Source of the DNA: Tubiluchus corallicola
Taxonomy: Eukaryota > Priapulida > Priapulimorpha > Priapulimorphida > Tubiluchidae
Length of the DNA: 64,000 nucleotides
NCBI GenBank assembly: GCA_030141605.1
Contig: JAQGDQ010000193.1
Coordinates: 62,001-126,000 of the forward strand
Direction of reading: 5' to 3'
Positions 1 through 12,953 of this stretch are shown one piece after another (position 1 is the stretch's first letter; each line of letters begins with the position of its first letter). The notes below the pieces were generated by a model. That model was not told the DNA's origin. It was given only the letters and a program-made list of their open reading frames with translations, and did not search any database. The translations under genes and the position numbers were made by a program.

Positions 1-26
1 ACAGTTGTTACTTCATACATTATACA

Positions 27-439
27 CTCATATATCGGTTTGCCGGACAAAAGCGGGGAGACGTCTGTCCGAATTTGCCGATTGTCTGTATTTTCCGATA
101 CTAAACTATTACAATAGGCGCTGTGTGTTAGATTCATGGTTATGTAAAATCTATTTTATCATATTTTCTCAAAAACGTCTAGTACCGGCCGCGCCTATGC
201 AAAAGGATGTAAGAATGGTAGGCAATTGACTCAAATAACTCTGCATAATTGATTCTATATTTTAATTCATCGAGATATACCCATGGTTACACTGATGTAA
301 GTGATGTAAACAAAGTAACGTTCTGCCAACTACCGGTCAGCTCGCGAAATAACGGACTGTGTCCGTATTATGCGGGATCAGATTTTGTCCGAATCTGCCG
401 ATGTCCATAAAAGCGAGGTCCGGCAAACCGAGATATGAG
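27..439. mobile_element. MITE-like element with ~20-bp terminal inverted repeats
   Basis: The left end reads ctcatatatcggtttgccgg and the right end is its reverse complement with one mismatch (ccggcaaaccgagatatgag). No long ORF lies between them, so this looks like a non-autonomous DNA transposon. It sits in the TADA2B intron upstream of the first visible exon. A segment around 186-275 is recognisably the reverse complement of about 5648-5740 inside another inverted-repeat element, so the two are related. I see no convincing target-site duplication. Confidence 0.5.
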
Positions 440-472
440 CTTACAGTATAATCTAATAATGCGTTTTTACAG

Positions 473-1977
473 GACCTTTATCTCCCAGTCTTGCCACTCA
501 CGATGGTGGTTTGGAAATCACAAGTGAAGATTATCACTTGCTTGGTTACATGCCTCTACGTGATGACTTTGAAAGAGAGTATGATAACGAAGCCGAAACT
601 CTAGTCAGCGGATTAATGGAAACTCAAGAGGATGATGAGTTAGATGCAGGTATCATGCTAAAACTCCTAATATTCTAAGGACATTTTGAGACTGAAATAT
701 GGCAACCTGAACAAATAATGTAAACACGTTGTTTAAAGAAATTCTGATACCAATGGTACAAGTTTAGCAATTTCTTGTCGAAAATTTGCCATCCCAATCT
801 AGAGAGAAACCAATGAAAAGTTTAATTTTCTGCAGCAATTCGACAACTTTACGTTGCATTTCTTTCCTTATGCTCTGTAGGCTTTTCTGTCTAATCTAGT
901 TAGTAAGGAGGCAGGTGGAGCAGTTCAAATCTTGCGTGTGTCAGTGAAAATGATATTAACATGATGGTGTCCTCGTAGCAATGTGCGAGTGAAAACTTCT
1001 TGTGATTTGGTGTCTAGATGCTCCTTCAGACAACCAGATAAATTGAAACTATGGTGTAAACATCACAATTTTGTATAAGCCGGGCATCACTAGCTGCGTA
1101 CATTGACCTAGAAAAGATATAAGGTTGCAATAATTCGGAAACTTAGTAAACATGGCAAGCTAGTTTGTCGGCCAGCCACACAGACCAGTGCACAGATGAC
1201 TTCTGCCAGTCCTCCGGTAGCTTCACAAAAATTCCTGGGAGGACAGGCATTCAATTTCCACATTAAATAGTATAATTTTCATTTAGAGTACAATTTACTC
1301 TGCATTGGCGAGTTTTTCCTAACATTACTGTGTTAGCATGTAAAAAACCAAAAACTTTCATTCGGTCCTATGTTTTGTTGTTGTTCTCATTTTTAGCTGT
1401 GAAGTTGACTCAAGTGGACATGTATTCACGGCGTCTGCGAGAGCGAGCGAGGCGAAAGCGAATCATCCACGACTATGGGCTAGTGCAAGAATTCTTCAAC
1501 CTAAACAACGGCAAACAGAAATCACCAGCAAAACGGAAAATTACAAAAGAGGAAAAGTTAGTGTGAATGTAACACTTTGTGAAATTTAATGCAGATGTAA
1601 TTTTGTAGATGTGGTTAGACCATAGGTTTTGCATTGATAGTTTATCTCACTAGTCGGTTATTTCTTTTGTTAAAACTTTGATTTGCCAAATTGTTTATGA
1701 ACATATGTAATGAGAAAAGATATGGATTCTTAATGTGCTACATTTTTTATCTTCTAGGGACTTCCAAGATAAAATGAGAGCATTTGCTCAATTCCAGTCA
1801 GCCATAGAACAAGAACAATTCTTTACTGAACTGCAGCGTAAGTTTTGCATTTTGAAAATGATTTGGAAGTGACTATCTGCTTGTTTTTCTATGTGCGTCC
1901 ACAGTAAACAACTCGTACTTTGACATTGTTTTTTTATTGTCTGTAGCACATAATAGAGTCATGCTATTGCCTCTGGT

Positions 1978-2024
<47 letters not shown>

Positions 2025-5000
2025 GCTCTCTCTTTCCATGCTCTCTTTCCCTGCTCTCTCTCTCTCTCTCCCCCTCCCTCTGCTCTCCAATTTATTGAGG
2101 ACACTTTTGTTTAACAGTTTAGTCAATAAATTGTTAGTTTTATTAATTATTTCAATCGTCTTTCAGATGAAAAGCAGTTAAAATCTCGTGTGAAGGAGTT
2201 AATGCGATTTAGGAAAAATGGTCTTACAAAACTATCAGGTACAAAAATTATCCGTATGCTATAACTTATCTTGCACTTTAAAACTATTACTGTTGTCATT
2301 GTAAAGTTCTCACTGTATCTAATATAAATTAAAAACTTATATTGGTACATTGTGTCACAACTTATAATATTTTCAAACAGAGTTTATACTGATTTCTGAT
2401 TTTAGGTAGTAGTTAAACTCATACTTCATAACTCTGAATACGAGAACTGAAACTGTTACCATTAAAGAATCAGAAATAAAACTATGTCACATTGCACAGC
2501 ACTATACTTATACTCTGCAATTCTCCGTAATTGTATTGCACAGTATATTTTCTGTTACATAGAAATTGAAGATTATGAACGGGCCAAGTTGCTCCGAGAA
2601 AAACGTAAAGAGACTCAAAAGAAAGCTGTGAGTATGTATTGTTCTAGTGCGCCTATTTCTGTAGTATAACAGTGCTGCATGTCCAGTACATAGTTCTCCT
2701 TCAATTTGGTATGATTTTACTTTACCATTGCACTTTTTTCAAAATATAACCAGACTTCATAATGACAGCTTGACCTGGTTGGCTTTAGCTTCTTAGATTA
2801 GTGGCTAGAGGTTATGTCTATCCTTCTGATCTCTCTGTTATGATTTACAGTTATTTATTCGATCATACAGTTTAATTTCACATATTTTATAATATTTTAA
2901 CATTATTGCCAGTTTATAAATGTTGCTATGGGTCTACCAGACTATTACTGTTACTTACCTGATTCTTTTCTTTTTCTCTTACTTTTTACTACTGGAGTTT
3001 CTGTGCGTTCAAACTAACAAGTTTTCTCTCTGGTATCAAACTCAAAATTGTAAACTGCTTTGCATGTTACTTTTGGTAAGTTATTGCAAACTCTGTGCGA
3101 GTTGATATCCTATCAGTTACTGTCTAATGTGGTATACAAGTGCTATTCTGCTACACATATGCTAGTTTGAAAGCGCTGTTAGCTTGTTAAAATTCCGATG
3201 GAAATGCAGTTTTGGTGTTGAATGTTTATACATTATTCATTTGTCATTGGTCTGCATTAGTAATATTAAAGCTGTTCCCACTGAAACTACAGTTTTTATT
3301 TCTTTATTTCAGTTTTGTGACACAGTTATGAGCAGTACCACAACAAACATTTTTCATACTAAGACAACTTTCAGATTTTTTTTCATATATAGGATAAATG
3401 TATTTTGAATATATATTTATGAATATGTGAATCTTGAATATTTAATTTTTGATTTTCATTTCTGTAAAATCTTGCCTGAGGCTTTTTTTGATGAAATACT
3501 TTTTTAATTTTTTAATATTGTGTATTTTTGTTATGATAATTTTTGACCTCTTTGCAGCCAACCTCACCAACCACAAGAACAATTTTCACCGCAAAGAAAA
3601 GTTTAACAACGTCATCAACCACATCAACAACAACCACAGTAAAGTCAGAGTAAGTGAATACTTTTTATAATATGCATGTTGTTACTTACCAACATATTTT
3701 TACGCAGTCATAGAATATCTATTATCAGCAACTAATCCTTAAAGAAAATGGGTGCCTGGAGTAAGTGTAAAAAAATCAGCCGAAAAAATTGTATTACTTT
3801 ATAGCAATTTTATGCATAAATTGTACTTGCTTTAAAAGGATATTTTGTTTGTTTTAATTTAAATTTCCCGCAGTATACTGTTTCGATCACGCCATTACAT
3901 GACCTCCTTACCCACAATGTAAATCGAGGATAAAACGTAACGTTAACTAGCCCCAAAATACTTTCCATACAAAGTTATATTACTTAGTATTTCGCTTATC
4001 TGCTTGAAAGACTTGTATAACTAAAAAAGAAAATTCTTAATGGTTTAGAATGTTCTCAACAATTGGCAAAAAATGATTGACTCACCTCCATTGTACACTA
4101 CTTCACTAACCAAAAAACCTATTTTTCAAATTATTGACAAGATACAGTAATTATGTAACTATACATATGTAACAGTAACTATACCATTAGTTAGTTGCTT
4201 AGTTAGTGAAGTGTTGGTTACGAATTCTTTTAAATCAACTTATTTAGGGTATTAGAACTGCAGAGCAGGCTGAATTATACTAGACCTATGAAAAATTAGT
4301 TCATTTTGCAAGTTTTATTACCCTGATGAACTATTTACCTTTAATAGCGGAAAAAACGAAAGAAAGTCGTCCTTCTCCCTCGGCGGACTAGACGACGGTA
4401 GCAGTGGGCGGCCTGTGGACATATCACAATTACCTGGTTACGAACTACTTACTGAGCGAGAATGCAAGGTACATTATTGTAGCCTAAACAGTCTACGTTT
4501 ATAGTATTGCATTGGCATGTAATGTATGTATGTTCCTCACAAACTAGGGTTATATGTTGTTCTACTTGATTTCTTCAGCTTGGTGATTTGGTGAAAGGCA
4601 GTTTGCCCGAATATGATCTGTCTTATTTTTAAGCCTTTCCAAAAAAGATGGTTTTTGAACACAGTTTATTTCAAAAACTTTTAATCTTAATCCGTTTTCA
4701 AGCTTGGTGATTTGGTGAAAGGCAGTTTGCCCGAATATAATCTGTCTTATTTTTAAGCCTTTCCAAAAAGATGGTTTTTGAACACAGTTTATTTCAAAAA
4801 CTTTTAATCTTAATCCGTTTTCAGCTCTGATTTAGTTCATTTCAATTATTATTTTTCTAGTAGGATTTATCGAAACCATTTTCTATGTATTTTAAAATTG
4901 TCCTCTTTAATAACGTGTATTAACCTTTGTTTTAACGACTCACTTTTTCTGTACTCACTTTTTTGCAGTCCATTTAGTTCTTATTGTTACCAAACCACTA

Positions 5001-6192
5001 ATCAACATGTACTTTATCTGTTTTTTCAGTTATGCACAGCAATCAACCTTAAGCCGGCACACTACACAGCTATCAAAACCGTTTTATTAAAGGTATATTA
5101 AATTTTATTGTTAAAATCATTTGCGAAATAGGTGTAAAGTACAGTAGGCACCGCTTAATAGACTCACTTTGTGACCGAAGTGTTTTGACCCAAGTAACCG
5201 ACTGAACCTATTAACCCGATGGGTGTAGGTTAATGTGTAATACATGTGTAATACATATACATATTATGTATGTATATACATTATATATATATATGTATAT
5301 ATATAATATAAATGAAGTAATGCCTTAATTCTTTAGTACAGTTAAAAATTAGAAAAAATATTATAAAAAATTAATTTATGTAAGTAAATTAGCAATAAAT
5401 TAAAAAGTATACTTTTCTCAATCACACAAGTCTGTTAATTACCAAAAATCACAGATTCCTTCAGTGTTCAAAAACAAATCAATAGGCTATCATAATTAGC
5501 GTATGATAGAAGTTCCTGCTTACAAACAAAACAGTACTAAACGCGATTGTTTCTATGTATATTATAAGACAAAAGCCAAGTAAGATGATATAAAAGTCAT
5601 AAAAGCTTATTAGTCTCGAAAGTAACTTATTGAAGCATGTGAAGCAAAATATTGAGTCAATTATGCGGAGTTATTTGAGTCAATTGCCGACAGTTTTTAC
5701 ATTTGAACATTTGAATAGAAGCTCGTACCGGGCGTTTTTGAGTCAATCGATTGAGTCTATTAAGCGGCACCTACTGTAATACCTAAAAAATAACTTGCAC
5801 ATAATTTGTTTTTTATTTGGTTTAGTCATTATAGCTCGGGTGTTCTTTTAGTTTTTTTTGCGGCAGAAGCACCAGTTAATTTGTTTCTTTATGTGTTCAT
5901 TTTTGAAAAGTAGCATTTAGAGTTGCTAGGCCATGTATTTCCATGTGAATTGTATAAAAGTATAGTTATGATCACCAATGTTACATATTTTTTATTAGTT
6001 ACATGTTAATATTACTACTACCAAATATTATGTTGCTCTGAGGCTATAAAGATAGCTTACCATTCTTAGGATCACGTAAAGACGAAACAAGGCATCAGCA
6101 CGAAAACGCCGTACATGAAAGGACTATCAAAAGCCAGTAAAAACCTAATAATGAAACTTCTTACTGAAAGCGGGTGGTTGTCTGCTTGCTAA
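473..6192 (+). CDS. TADA2B: TADA2B, transcriptional adaptor ADA2b, 3' nine exons (5' end outside window)
   Basis: This is the C-terminal part of the ADA2 adaptor, which links the GCN5/PCAF acetyltransferase and ADA3 inside SAGA-type nuclear complexes. Exons: 473-649, 1397-1562, 1758-1837, 2167-2238, 2563-2627, 3558-3649, 4348-4468, 5030-5092, 6070-6192. All junctions are GT-AG and the phases agree throughout. Exon 473-649 carries the diagnostic GYMPLRDDFEREYDNEAET. The next holds the basic VDMYSRRLRERARRK helix and KRKITKEEK. The last three encode the SWIRM domain, from LPGYELL through LCTAINLKPAHYTAIKT to LLTESGWLSAC-stop. The linker exon 3558-3649 is Thr/Ser-rich. The wording matches ADA2b better than ADA2a. 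The ZZ finger and SANT domain are not visible and should lie left of the window. Confidence 0.9.
1979..2075. repeat. (CT)n microsatellite
   Basis: About 21 uninterrupted CT units (1979-2020) are followed by an interrupted CT/CCCT tail. It lies in a TADA2B intron, about 90 bases upstream of the acceptor at 2166, so it extends the pyrimidine-rich stretch before that splice site. Confidence 0.9.
4577..4824. repeat. Two-copy tandem duplication, 124-bp unit
   Basis: The segment that starts agcttggtgatttggtgaaa at 4577 is repeated from 4701, almost base for base (single differences such as gaatatgat/gaatataat). It is intronic in TADA2B, between exons 4348-4468 and 5030-5092. The high identity implies a recent duplication. 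Confidence 0.9.
5142..5776. mobile_element. MITE with 25-bp inverted repeats and TA duplication (pogo/Tigger-like ends)
   Basis: The ends read TA-cagtaggcaccgcttaatag and, reverse-complemented from the right, TA-cagtaggtgccgcttaatag. The TIRs are about 25 bp with two mismatches and a TA is present at both borders. The interior is AT-rich with TATA-type dinucleotide runs and no ORF. TA target plus ends starting CAGT are typical of pogo/Tigger-derived MITEs (family knowledge). It lies in the last TADA2B intron. Confidence 0.75.
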
Positions 6193-6380
6193 TTTCACGT
6201 TACGTACAATCTGCAGATAGAACTTTCACGCAACATTTGCAAATAGAACTGCATTTGGAATTTAAAAAAATTAGCATGATAATCAGAGCTCAAGTTACAC
6301 ATTAATCGATTTAATCTCTTTATATTTGTGCAGTATACCGTGTGTATACAGCTTCTGCAATAAGCAAAAATATAAATATA

Positions 6381-6813
6381 CCGTATATGCTCGCATATAA
6401 GCCGAATTTAGAACTATAAAATACAATACTGAAATCAGGGGGTCGACTTATATGCGCATGTAACAAAATGAACACAAGGACAGACACTAATGCCAATTTT
6501 CCAGCCACACATTTTCATCGCTATCTGACTCTTTATTTGGTTGTGTGTCACCAGTGGTGTATTGGAGGGGGATCGCCGTCCACCCACTTTTTTTTACATT
6601 TTACATCTTTATAGTAAAAAATTTCTATGAACCAAAAATACCCAATTAACAAAATGTGATAAAAAGGGATCAATTTTGTTCATTGGGTATGGAGTAAAAT
6701 TAGACAAGTTGATGGTCGGCTTATATACGGGTTTTTGCAAAAACTGGCCATTTTAAAGCAGTTTTAGGGGGTCGGCTTATATGCGATGTAGGCTTATATG
6801 CGAGTATATACGG
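6381..6813. mobile_element. MITE with ~23-bp inverted repeats and TA duplication
   Basis: The left end ccgtatatgctcgcatataa and the right end (reverse complement ccgtatatactcgcatataa) are identical except for one base, and both are flanked by TA. Subterminal copies of ggtcggcttatatgcg occur near the right end. There is no coding capacity. It starts about 190 bases past the TADA2B stop codon and could lie in its 3' UTR or just beyond. Confidence 0.75.
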
Positions 6814-6815
6814 TA

Positions 6816-8995
6816 ACCCGATTGTGAACTGAGTAAAGTTTGTTGTGTTGCAATGAACAGAGAAAAAGTTAAACGATCGTCAATTGTTTTAGCAGGCTAG
6901 TTTTAACTTCAGTGTTTGACTTTGGTGAATTTGTAACAATGTAAAAATTACGTGTGTTATAGTCCTAAACCTTGTTTTATGTAATAAGTTAACCAATTTT
7001 CACTAATTTGTGTTGGGTTGTGATTTTTGTTAAATGAACGACAGCTCACTTGGCCGATTTTAACTGAGGGAATCATTGCTTATCATATAGTCGCGTTTAT
7101 AAATGGCATTATATAAGTCCATTGCAGTTTGCGATTTGTTGTGTTGCTGCGGCTTTCATCCTGAGTGTCTAGATCGTAAAAGGTGCTAGTGTATAATTAT
7201 GGTTGGGTAAATAAAGTGTTCGGAATTAGGATTTGTGATATGTAAACAGGCTAACTACGAATTGTGTATTGTAGCACAAATTACTATATATCTTCTAAAC
7301 TGCCATGTACTAGGTGGTGCCTGGGGTATTAAGTTATGCGTGACAGTAAGTCTTACTGTCATCGCGTTGCTGTCTGAATTCGGAAATTTGATGCGGTCAC
7401 TTACTGACTGTCGTCATTGGTCGTTTTTAAAAATGCCCTGTATGCACCAGTTGTTGGACACAATGTTATGCAAGAGGCATATCAGTTTTGTTCAAATTTG
7501 TAAATAGTATATGCAACTATTTATTATGTAAATAATTCGGACGTGCTAAAAATTATTAATAATATATATATAATTGGTGTTTGTTTCATACGTTGTGAAA
7601 GTCTTTTGTCAACTCGTTTGTTTAGCTACCTTTCTCTTGCCAGAAAGGACTGCTTAAATTGCACAAGAATTATTTGTTTCTGTTTATGGCTCAGTTAGTA
7701 ATTATTATAATAATTAGTAACATTTGTTACTAAGCTTGTTAGTAAGATCCTAGGGCAAGCTTTCTTTTTATGTTAGTATGATTTGTCAGTCCGTCCATTG
7801 GAAAATGGATTGTGTATTTTTATGTTAATTTAGTGTATTACGATATTTTCAATTGTCAAGTGAAATGTTAACTGATGTTTTGAGAGACTAATATAAGTGC
7901 AGTTCTGTTACACGTGTGTCAAACTTTTGCTCGCAAAGTGTCTTGTGACACTGGCTCTTAAAGAAATTCTCACGGGATTTTAACTCAGCTCTAACGTTTA
8001 GTCTTTTAAAACTTTAAAGACTTTAATAAGTTATGAGTGTTTAATTGTATCGATTTCGATTTGTTTAAATCCATTGGTTCTAATTGCAGTATTATAAACT
8101 CTAATTAGGTTGTTCCCAGTGCCAGTGAACATGTGTCTGTAAGTATCCCCTAGTGGGCGTGAGTCAAAGATACACTGTAATGCCCAAAAAATCAAATAAC
8201 TCTGACTGGCCTATTGATGTCTTATTGCTAGTACGGTTTAGTTAGCATTTAGTTATCCTCAGTTTTTCTAAGCCGGGAACAAGCAGCGTTATTTTTTTAT
8301 GTTTTTGTGTTAAGCACCTAAAATTACTTGCAACTAGGCACACATAATATGTAAACACCTCTGTAGACATTGCTGGAATAATTGGGAAATTTAAGACGAA
8401 ACTGAAGAGAAATGAATGAACGTGTACATTAGTTACTTTTTGTGTTGTTTTGTCGTTACGCATTTGCTAGTTAGTAGCAATTTGCGAAAGTGTATCATTT
8501 GTAAATACGCAAATAAACAGTATTTAAAAATTAAATGTTGAAGTAACTTTGTTGAATGAGTAGTTGAATGACTGCTTATTTTGGTGGGATTTACAAATGG
8601 GGCCTACATGACTGTAGTTGTGCTGTAAAAAATTGGCGACACATGGTAGTAGCAACTAGTATAAAATTGCCACCAGTTACCAGTCGTTGACCTCTTCCAT
8701 GGGCTACTGCCAGTTGAGGATCTTAACAGTGCTTGACATTTCACATAAAATACAAAAATCGTATCTTCCTGGACATTGACTTGTTCACGGTTCCGGTAAA
8801 AAGCTTATGGCTATCTGGTAAGGTATCCTTGGGGTCTTTCTGGGTGTATTCCTTATTCGCTTTTCTCCAGTTTTATTAGCATGTCATAGTAGCAGTGTGA
8901 GATCTCGTACACTTCCATCATGTCACCTATAAATCGGTATGTTAAGACATAAGAACTTTTATTTCACACATAACAAGATACACAGATTGTAGTCA
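6816..8995. other. Gene-poor spacer, nothing recognised
   Basis: AT-rich sequence with only short ORFs that have no recognisable content. Possible AATAAA-type poly(A) signals occur near 7210 and 8510, but none can be tied to TADA2B. Confidence 0.5.
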
Positions 8996-9003
8996 GTTGA
9001 CAA

Positions 9004-9568
9004 CAGCGGCGGATTATGCTTTTATGGGCCTTAGGCTTGAGCTTGGAACGGGCCTTTTAAATGTTGCTACACTGCTGAGCTGACGTGTTTTTGTGGAGCT
9101 CTCGTCGTTTGTAAGTTTGTTTAATTTTGTGAGTTTTTGCCCACCGATTGTGATAAAAATGATATCTTCTTGATCCTTGAGTTGTGGACTAGGACTATAT
9201 ATAGCGCCAAGCTGCTCGAAATCTTTTGGACACGTATCCTAACGATTTAGAGACATATTTTGTAGAAGAGTTAGTACACTTCCAGTCGTTTATCCAGAAA
9301 TAAGACCAAACTTGCAACGGCAGCATTGAACTACAGATGTATCGGCAAATTGTTTCCAATAACCTTCTGTCAAATTCGGAAACTGAAATTTTGAACTTAA
9401 ACTGTGTAAACGTGAATTTTGTAAACTTAAACTGTGTAAACTTGATTTGTGTAAACCCGATTTGAAATATAGTGACTGACTTTTGAAAAAAAAATGTTTC
9501 GTTTTATTTTGCCGGGCCCCTTTTGATCCCGGGCCTTAGGCTTCAGCCTATAGGGCTATCCGCTACAG
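9004..9568. mobile_element. hAT-like non-autonomous element with perfect 8-bp target duplication
   Basis: The 8-mer gttgacaa occurs at 8996-9003 and again at 9569-9576. Between them the element begins cagcggcggat and ends atccgctacag, short imperfect inverted repeats. Just inside, gggccttaggctt occurs near the left end and again near the right end. An 8-bp duplication with short CAG...CTG ends is the hAT hallmark (family knowledge). No transposase ORF is present. Confidence 0.75.
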
Positions 9569-9654
9569 GTTGACAAATAAATATTTAAATAGTGTGGGGA
9601 AAGGGAACCGATCATACGGGGGCAGTGGGCAGTTTCAGTGTCAACAATCTGTCT

Positions 9655-9830
9655 TCGTGCTCCAGACTCTATATACAATAAACCATTTTGGTTGCCCTAC
9701 GCTGTACGTTTTCTAGCTTTTCTGTAAAATGGTGACCAAACTACATTACCATACTCCAATATTGGTCTTACTAATGAGGTGCGTAATGGCAAAAACATAG
9801 TGTGAACACTTCTGGCTCTAGAATCTGTTT
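9655..9830 (-). mobile_element. Non-LTR retrotransposon reverse-transcriptase fragment (CR1/jockey-type C-terminus)
   Basis: On the minus strand the peptide SLVRPILEYGNVVWSPF is followed, after a one-base frame change, by KLENVQRRATKMV. That is the conserved segment downstream of the reverse-transcriptase core in CR1/jockey-like LINEs (family knowledge). The frameshift and the absence of catalytic YxDD upstream show a dead fragment. The open frame runs on to about 10110, but I recognise nothing there. Confidence 0.65.
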
Positions 9831-10691
9831 CTAAAACTGCTGAGGTTGTGAAAAAGGAAATTGATTCTGTGGTATCTTTCCAGATTCGGATGATTATCGA
9901 AAAATCGTCTGAGCCAAAGTTTTGTAATTTCTGTCTGTTCAAGTTGTCGAAACGTCTGTCAGCCATTTGGTTTGTTCCTTGTGATACCTTGCCATCTTTG
10001 GCGGTTGGTAATATTTCAGTTTCTTTGCAAAACGTTTCCATACTGGAGAGTTTGTGAAGCGAAAAATTTTTGCGGTGTAGGGATATGAGGCTATTTACAG
10101 ACATACCCATACAGAGTCTAACTTTGATAAAGTGGGTAAAGGTGGAATTGTAAAGTGTCAGTCTTTATTGCTTGGAATTGAATGTGTCAGGTATTATTTT
10201 TACACAAAATTCCACAATATCTGTACAGTATCACGTTTCTAGAAAAAGTTATTACGCAACAAAGAATTTCATGGCTACCTGGTCATTGGACTCTCGGAAA
10301 GTGATATATAGCTGTTTAGAAAGAGGAAGAACAGGGCTACACGATGATTTGGGCTGCATTTTAGAACAGGTCCACCAAGAGGAGTGACGACAAATTAATT
10401 AGATATTCTATTTTTGGCAATTTTCGCTTAGAAAACTGCTGACGCAAAGCCATTATTCTATAACCTTATAACTTTAATTCTGTAAAAGCTGCTGCTGGCT
10501 TTGCGTTATAAATGAGGACTATGTGTCGTGTCACAAAAAAATTACAAAATTAAAGGTATTACACAGAACATTTTATTCAGTGACAGTTTTTAGCCTTACT
10601 GCTTAAGTAGGGGTTGCATAACTTATACATACTAGGCCTTTCTAATATGCAGATTAAATTCAGTGTTCACATTTGCTATTTGAACTTACAG

Positions 10692-10849
10692 GTTGTTACA
10701 ATGTTGCTAGCAAATTATTTTAACCTCAAACAAATGTATTACTCTTCAATGAACAAAACCTGTGATTTTAAAATAGAAGCAAAAATAAACAGTTGTGAAG
10801 AAACTCTAAAGTTAAGTGCTAAGGCACTGATAAATAAAGTAGAATACAG
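10692..10849 (+). other. Exon-like segment, unidentified
   Basis: It is bounded by ttgaacttacag and a good donor (acag/gtgagc). It contains an open frame from an internal ATG at 10750, beginning MNKTCDFKIEAKI and continuing as a charged, helix-like stretch to VEY, ending in phase 2. It resembles a small coding exon, but I do not recognise the protein and no in-phase partner exon is evident. Chance is possible. Confidence 0.25.
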
Positions 10850-12841
10850 GTGAGCTTCTTTTTATATCTCAAACTTTATTTTCCGAATTAGTAGTGATAG
10901 CATACATTGCTCTCTCTCGGTCAAGTCACATGCTTACAATGTGATCTGTAAAAACAAACTGCCCAGGTAAAATTTTCCATGAAGTAAAAGGAAGTCAGCA
11001 ATTCCATGAATAATAATTACACTATTACAATAATTAAATAACTAATAATTAATAAAATCAAGAAATCGTGAGCTTCACGACATCAGTTACCTACTAATGT
11101 TACTAAAATGACACACTAGACAAAGAAAAGCTGGAAATAAACACGGAAGAAGTGTTTAACATTTTAATAAAATAGCTAACATCAAGTCAAAAAGTAAACA
11201 CAAACATAATGAAAATTCAAGATTTTCATTCCTATGTTGAGCGTGACTTGCAAGTCTGTTTTCAGCTAAAGAGACAAATGTTAACAAGTGTAACACATGT
11301 GTTCTAAAAAGAACGTTATCACCATTATATCAGTTGTTTCAAAAATTAACAACAACAACAGATTAATTTAAAAATACCATTTAAAAAAGATTGAACGTTT
11401 TCACTGTACGCTATTTTCAAGTGAAAAAAATAAGAAAAACGCAAAAATGGTCAGTAAATACTCGTTTTCTTTCCACGTGAAAACTGTCCACAGTAGTGGA
11501 ACAAAAAATCGTGTTTTTTCTTTCCTCAGTTGGAGGATTTTTAAATGGCTTTTATTGTACCAATTCTTAACATGTACTAAGAATGTTATAGATACTTGCA
11601 GAAAAAACTAGCAAACTACGTACAAGAATTTATTTTTCTAGAAATGTTTCATAATTTCACTTTCTAACTATAACTGTAACACTTAGTAACAGTGGCATAT
11701 TTTGAGTGACCAATGATCCTTGTCTGTAATAAATATCAATATGTATTAAAAAATGATGGCCCGCAAACCAGCAATAAACTACATGTAATTTGTATTAGTG
11801 TTCAATTATTCAATAATCAACCCCAAAACAAAACGAGTGATGTCACTGAAACCACGACAACAACTCTCTTATGATGTAACAGTTTCAAGTAAACTGAGTG
11901 AGTGAGACACACGCTTTTTTAACGTCGCCCCACTCATACTTGCCAGCATACTTATATACTGATGAAAATAAATATTATCTTATCTTAGCTTATCTTATCT
12001 TATCTTATCGTTGCAATAATTATAGTTCATTTTTGTTTCATTCAAATTATTACATCATTATTACAATTGTAGATCATCATCGTTATTATAACATCATTAT
12101 CACCCATCATCATCGCCATCATGTTCAATGGTGTCATATCACCGTCACTGCAAAAATTAATTACAAGTTCAATTTTTTTGGTACAGTTTTGAATTTCTTC
12201 AATGTTTTTCATTATCATCAGGCTCATATTTGGATACTCTACAGCCAACATCCATCATATTTTATACTTTATTTTGAGGCTTTAAAAGAGGATAGCTAAA
12301 TCAGTAACTGGCCACCTCGTTGTATGCTCAACTGCAAAACCAAACATAGCCAGGCCTAGTTATTAAGTGGACGGATGATGCAAATTACATGGTTGTGGGC
12401 AATTTCATAAGTCAAATTTTCTCTGTTATTCATCCTCGTGATGCCTCGTGATCATAAATACACATCCAGACATGTGGCTACCATAGCTCTATTGACTCAC
12501 TATCTGATCTTAATGTACTATGCTTAGGAGTGAGCTAGATTCTGGTCCAGCCACAACCATCAATATTGGTCCTGCAGCTGAATGGATTCCAACTGGATGT
12601 AATCACACAAAATGTCAAATTGTACAAAACAACCATAGTTATGATATTAAAATTATGTACCAGCTGTAAAGTCATCTTCATAATCATAATAATAATCATT
12701 GTTACCTTTATCATTTTCGGTGTTACAGTATTGGCATAATTTGCTGCAGCTTTTTAGCAACAAAAAACATTAAAATGGCGAACTACCTATGTTTAACACT
12801 TTACTGAAAATTTTTAATTTACAATTTTATTTACTTGCAAG
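10850..12841. other. Spacer with simple repeats, no gene seen
   Basis: AT-rich sequence. It holds a (CTTAT)n run at about 11975-12010 after an aataaat stretch, which could be a retrotransposon tail, and imperfect ATC/ATT trinucleotide sequence at about 12050-12130. Open frames here are repeat-derived. Confidence 0.4.
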
Positions 12842-12909
12842 CTAGGACGTTTGATGCCAAGTAGGGTGCTGGAGCTTCGAAGAATTGTTTTAGACGTTGA
12901 TGACAAGTG
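12842..12909 (+). other. Exon-like segment, unidentified
   Basis: It is preceded by a T-rich tract and ttgcaag and followed by gtaaga. In one frame it reads LGRLMPSRVLELRRIVLDV followed by DDK, with protein-like composition, entering in phase 0 and ending in phase 2. It cannot be spliced in frame directly to the 10692-10849 segment. Only 22 codons, so chance is not excluded. Confidence 0.2.
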
Positions 12910-12953
12910 GTAAGAACTACTGTTCTTCTAAAATTTTAACCTTTTGAAGAATT

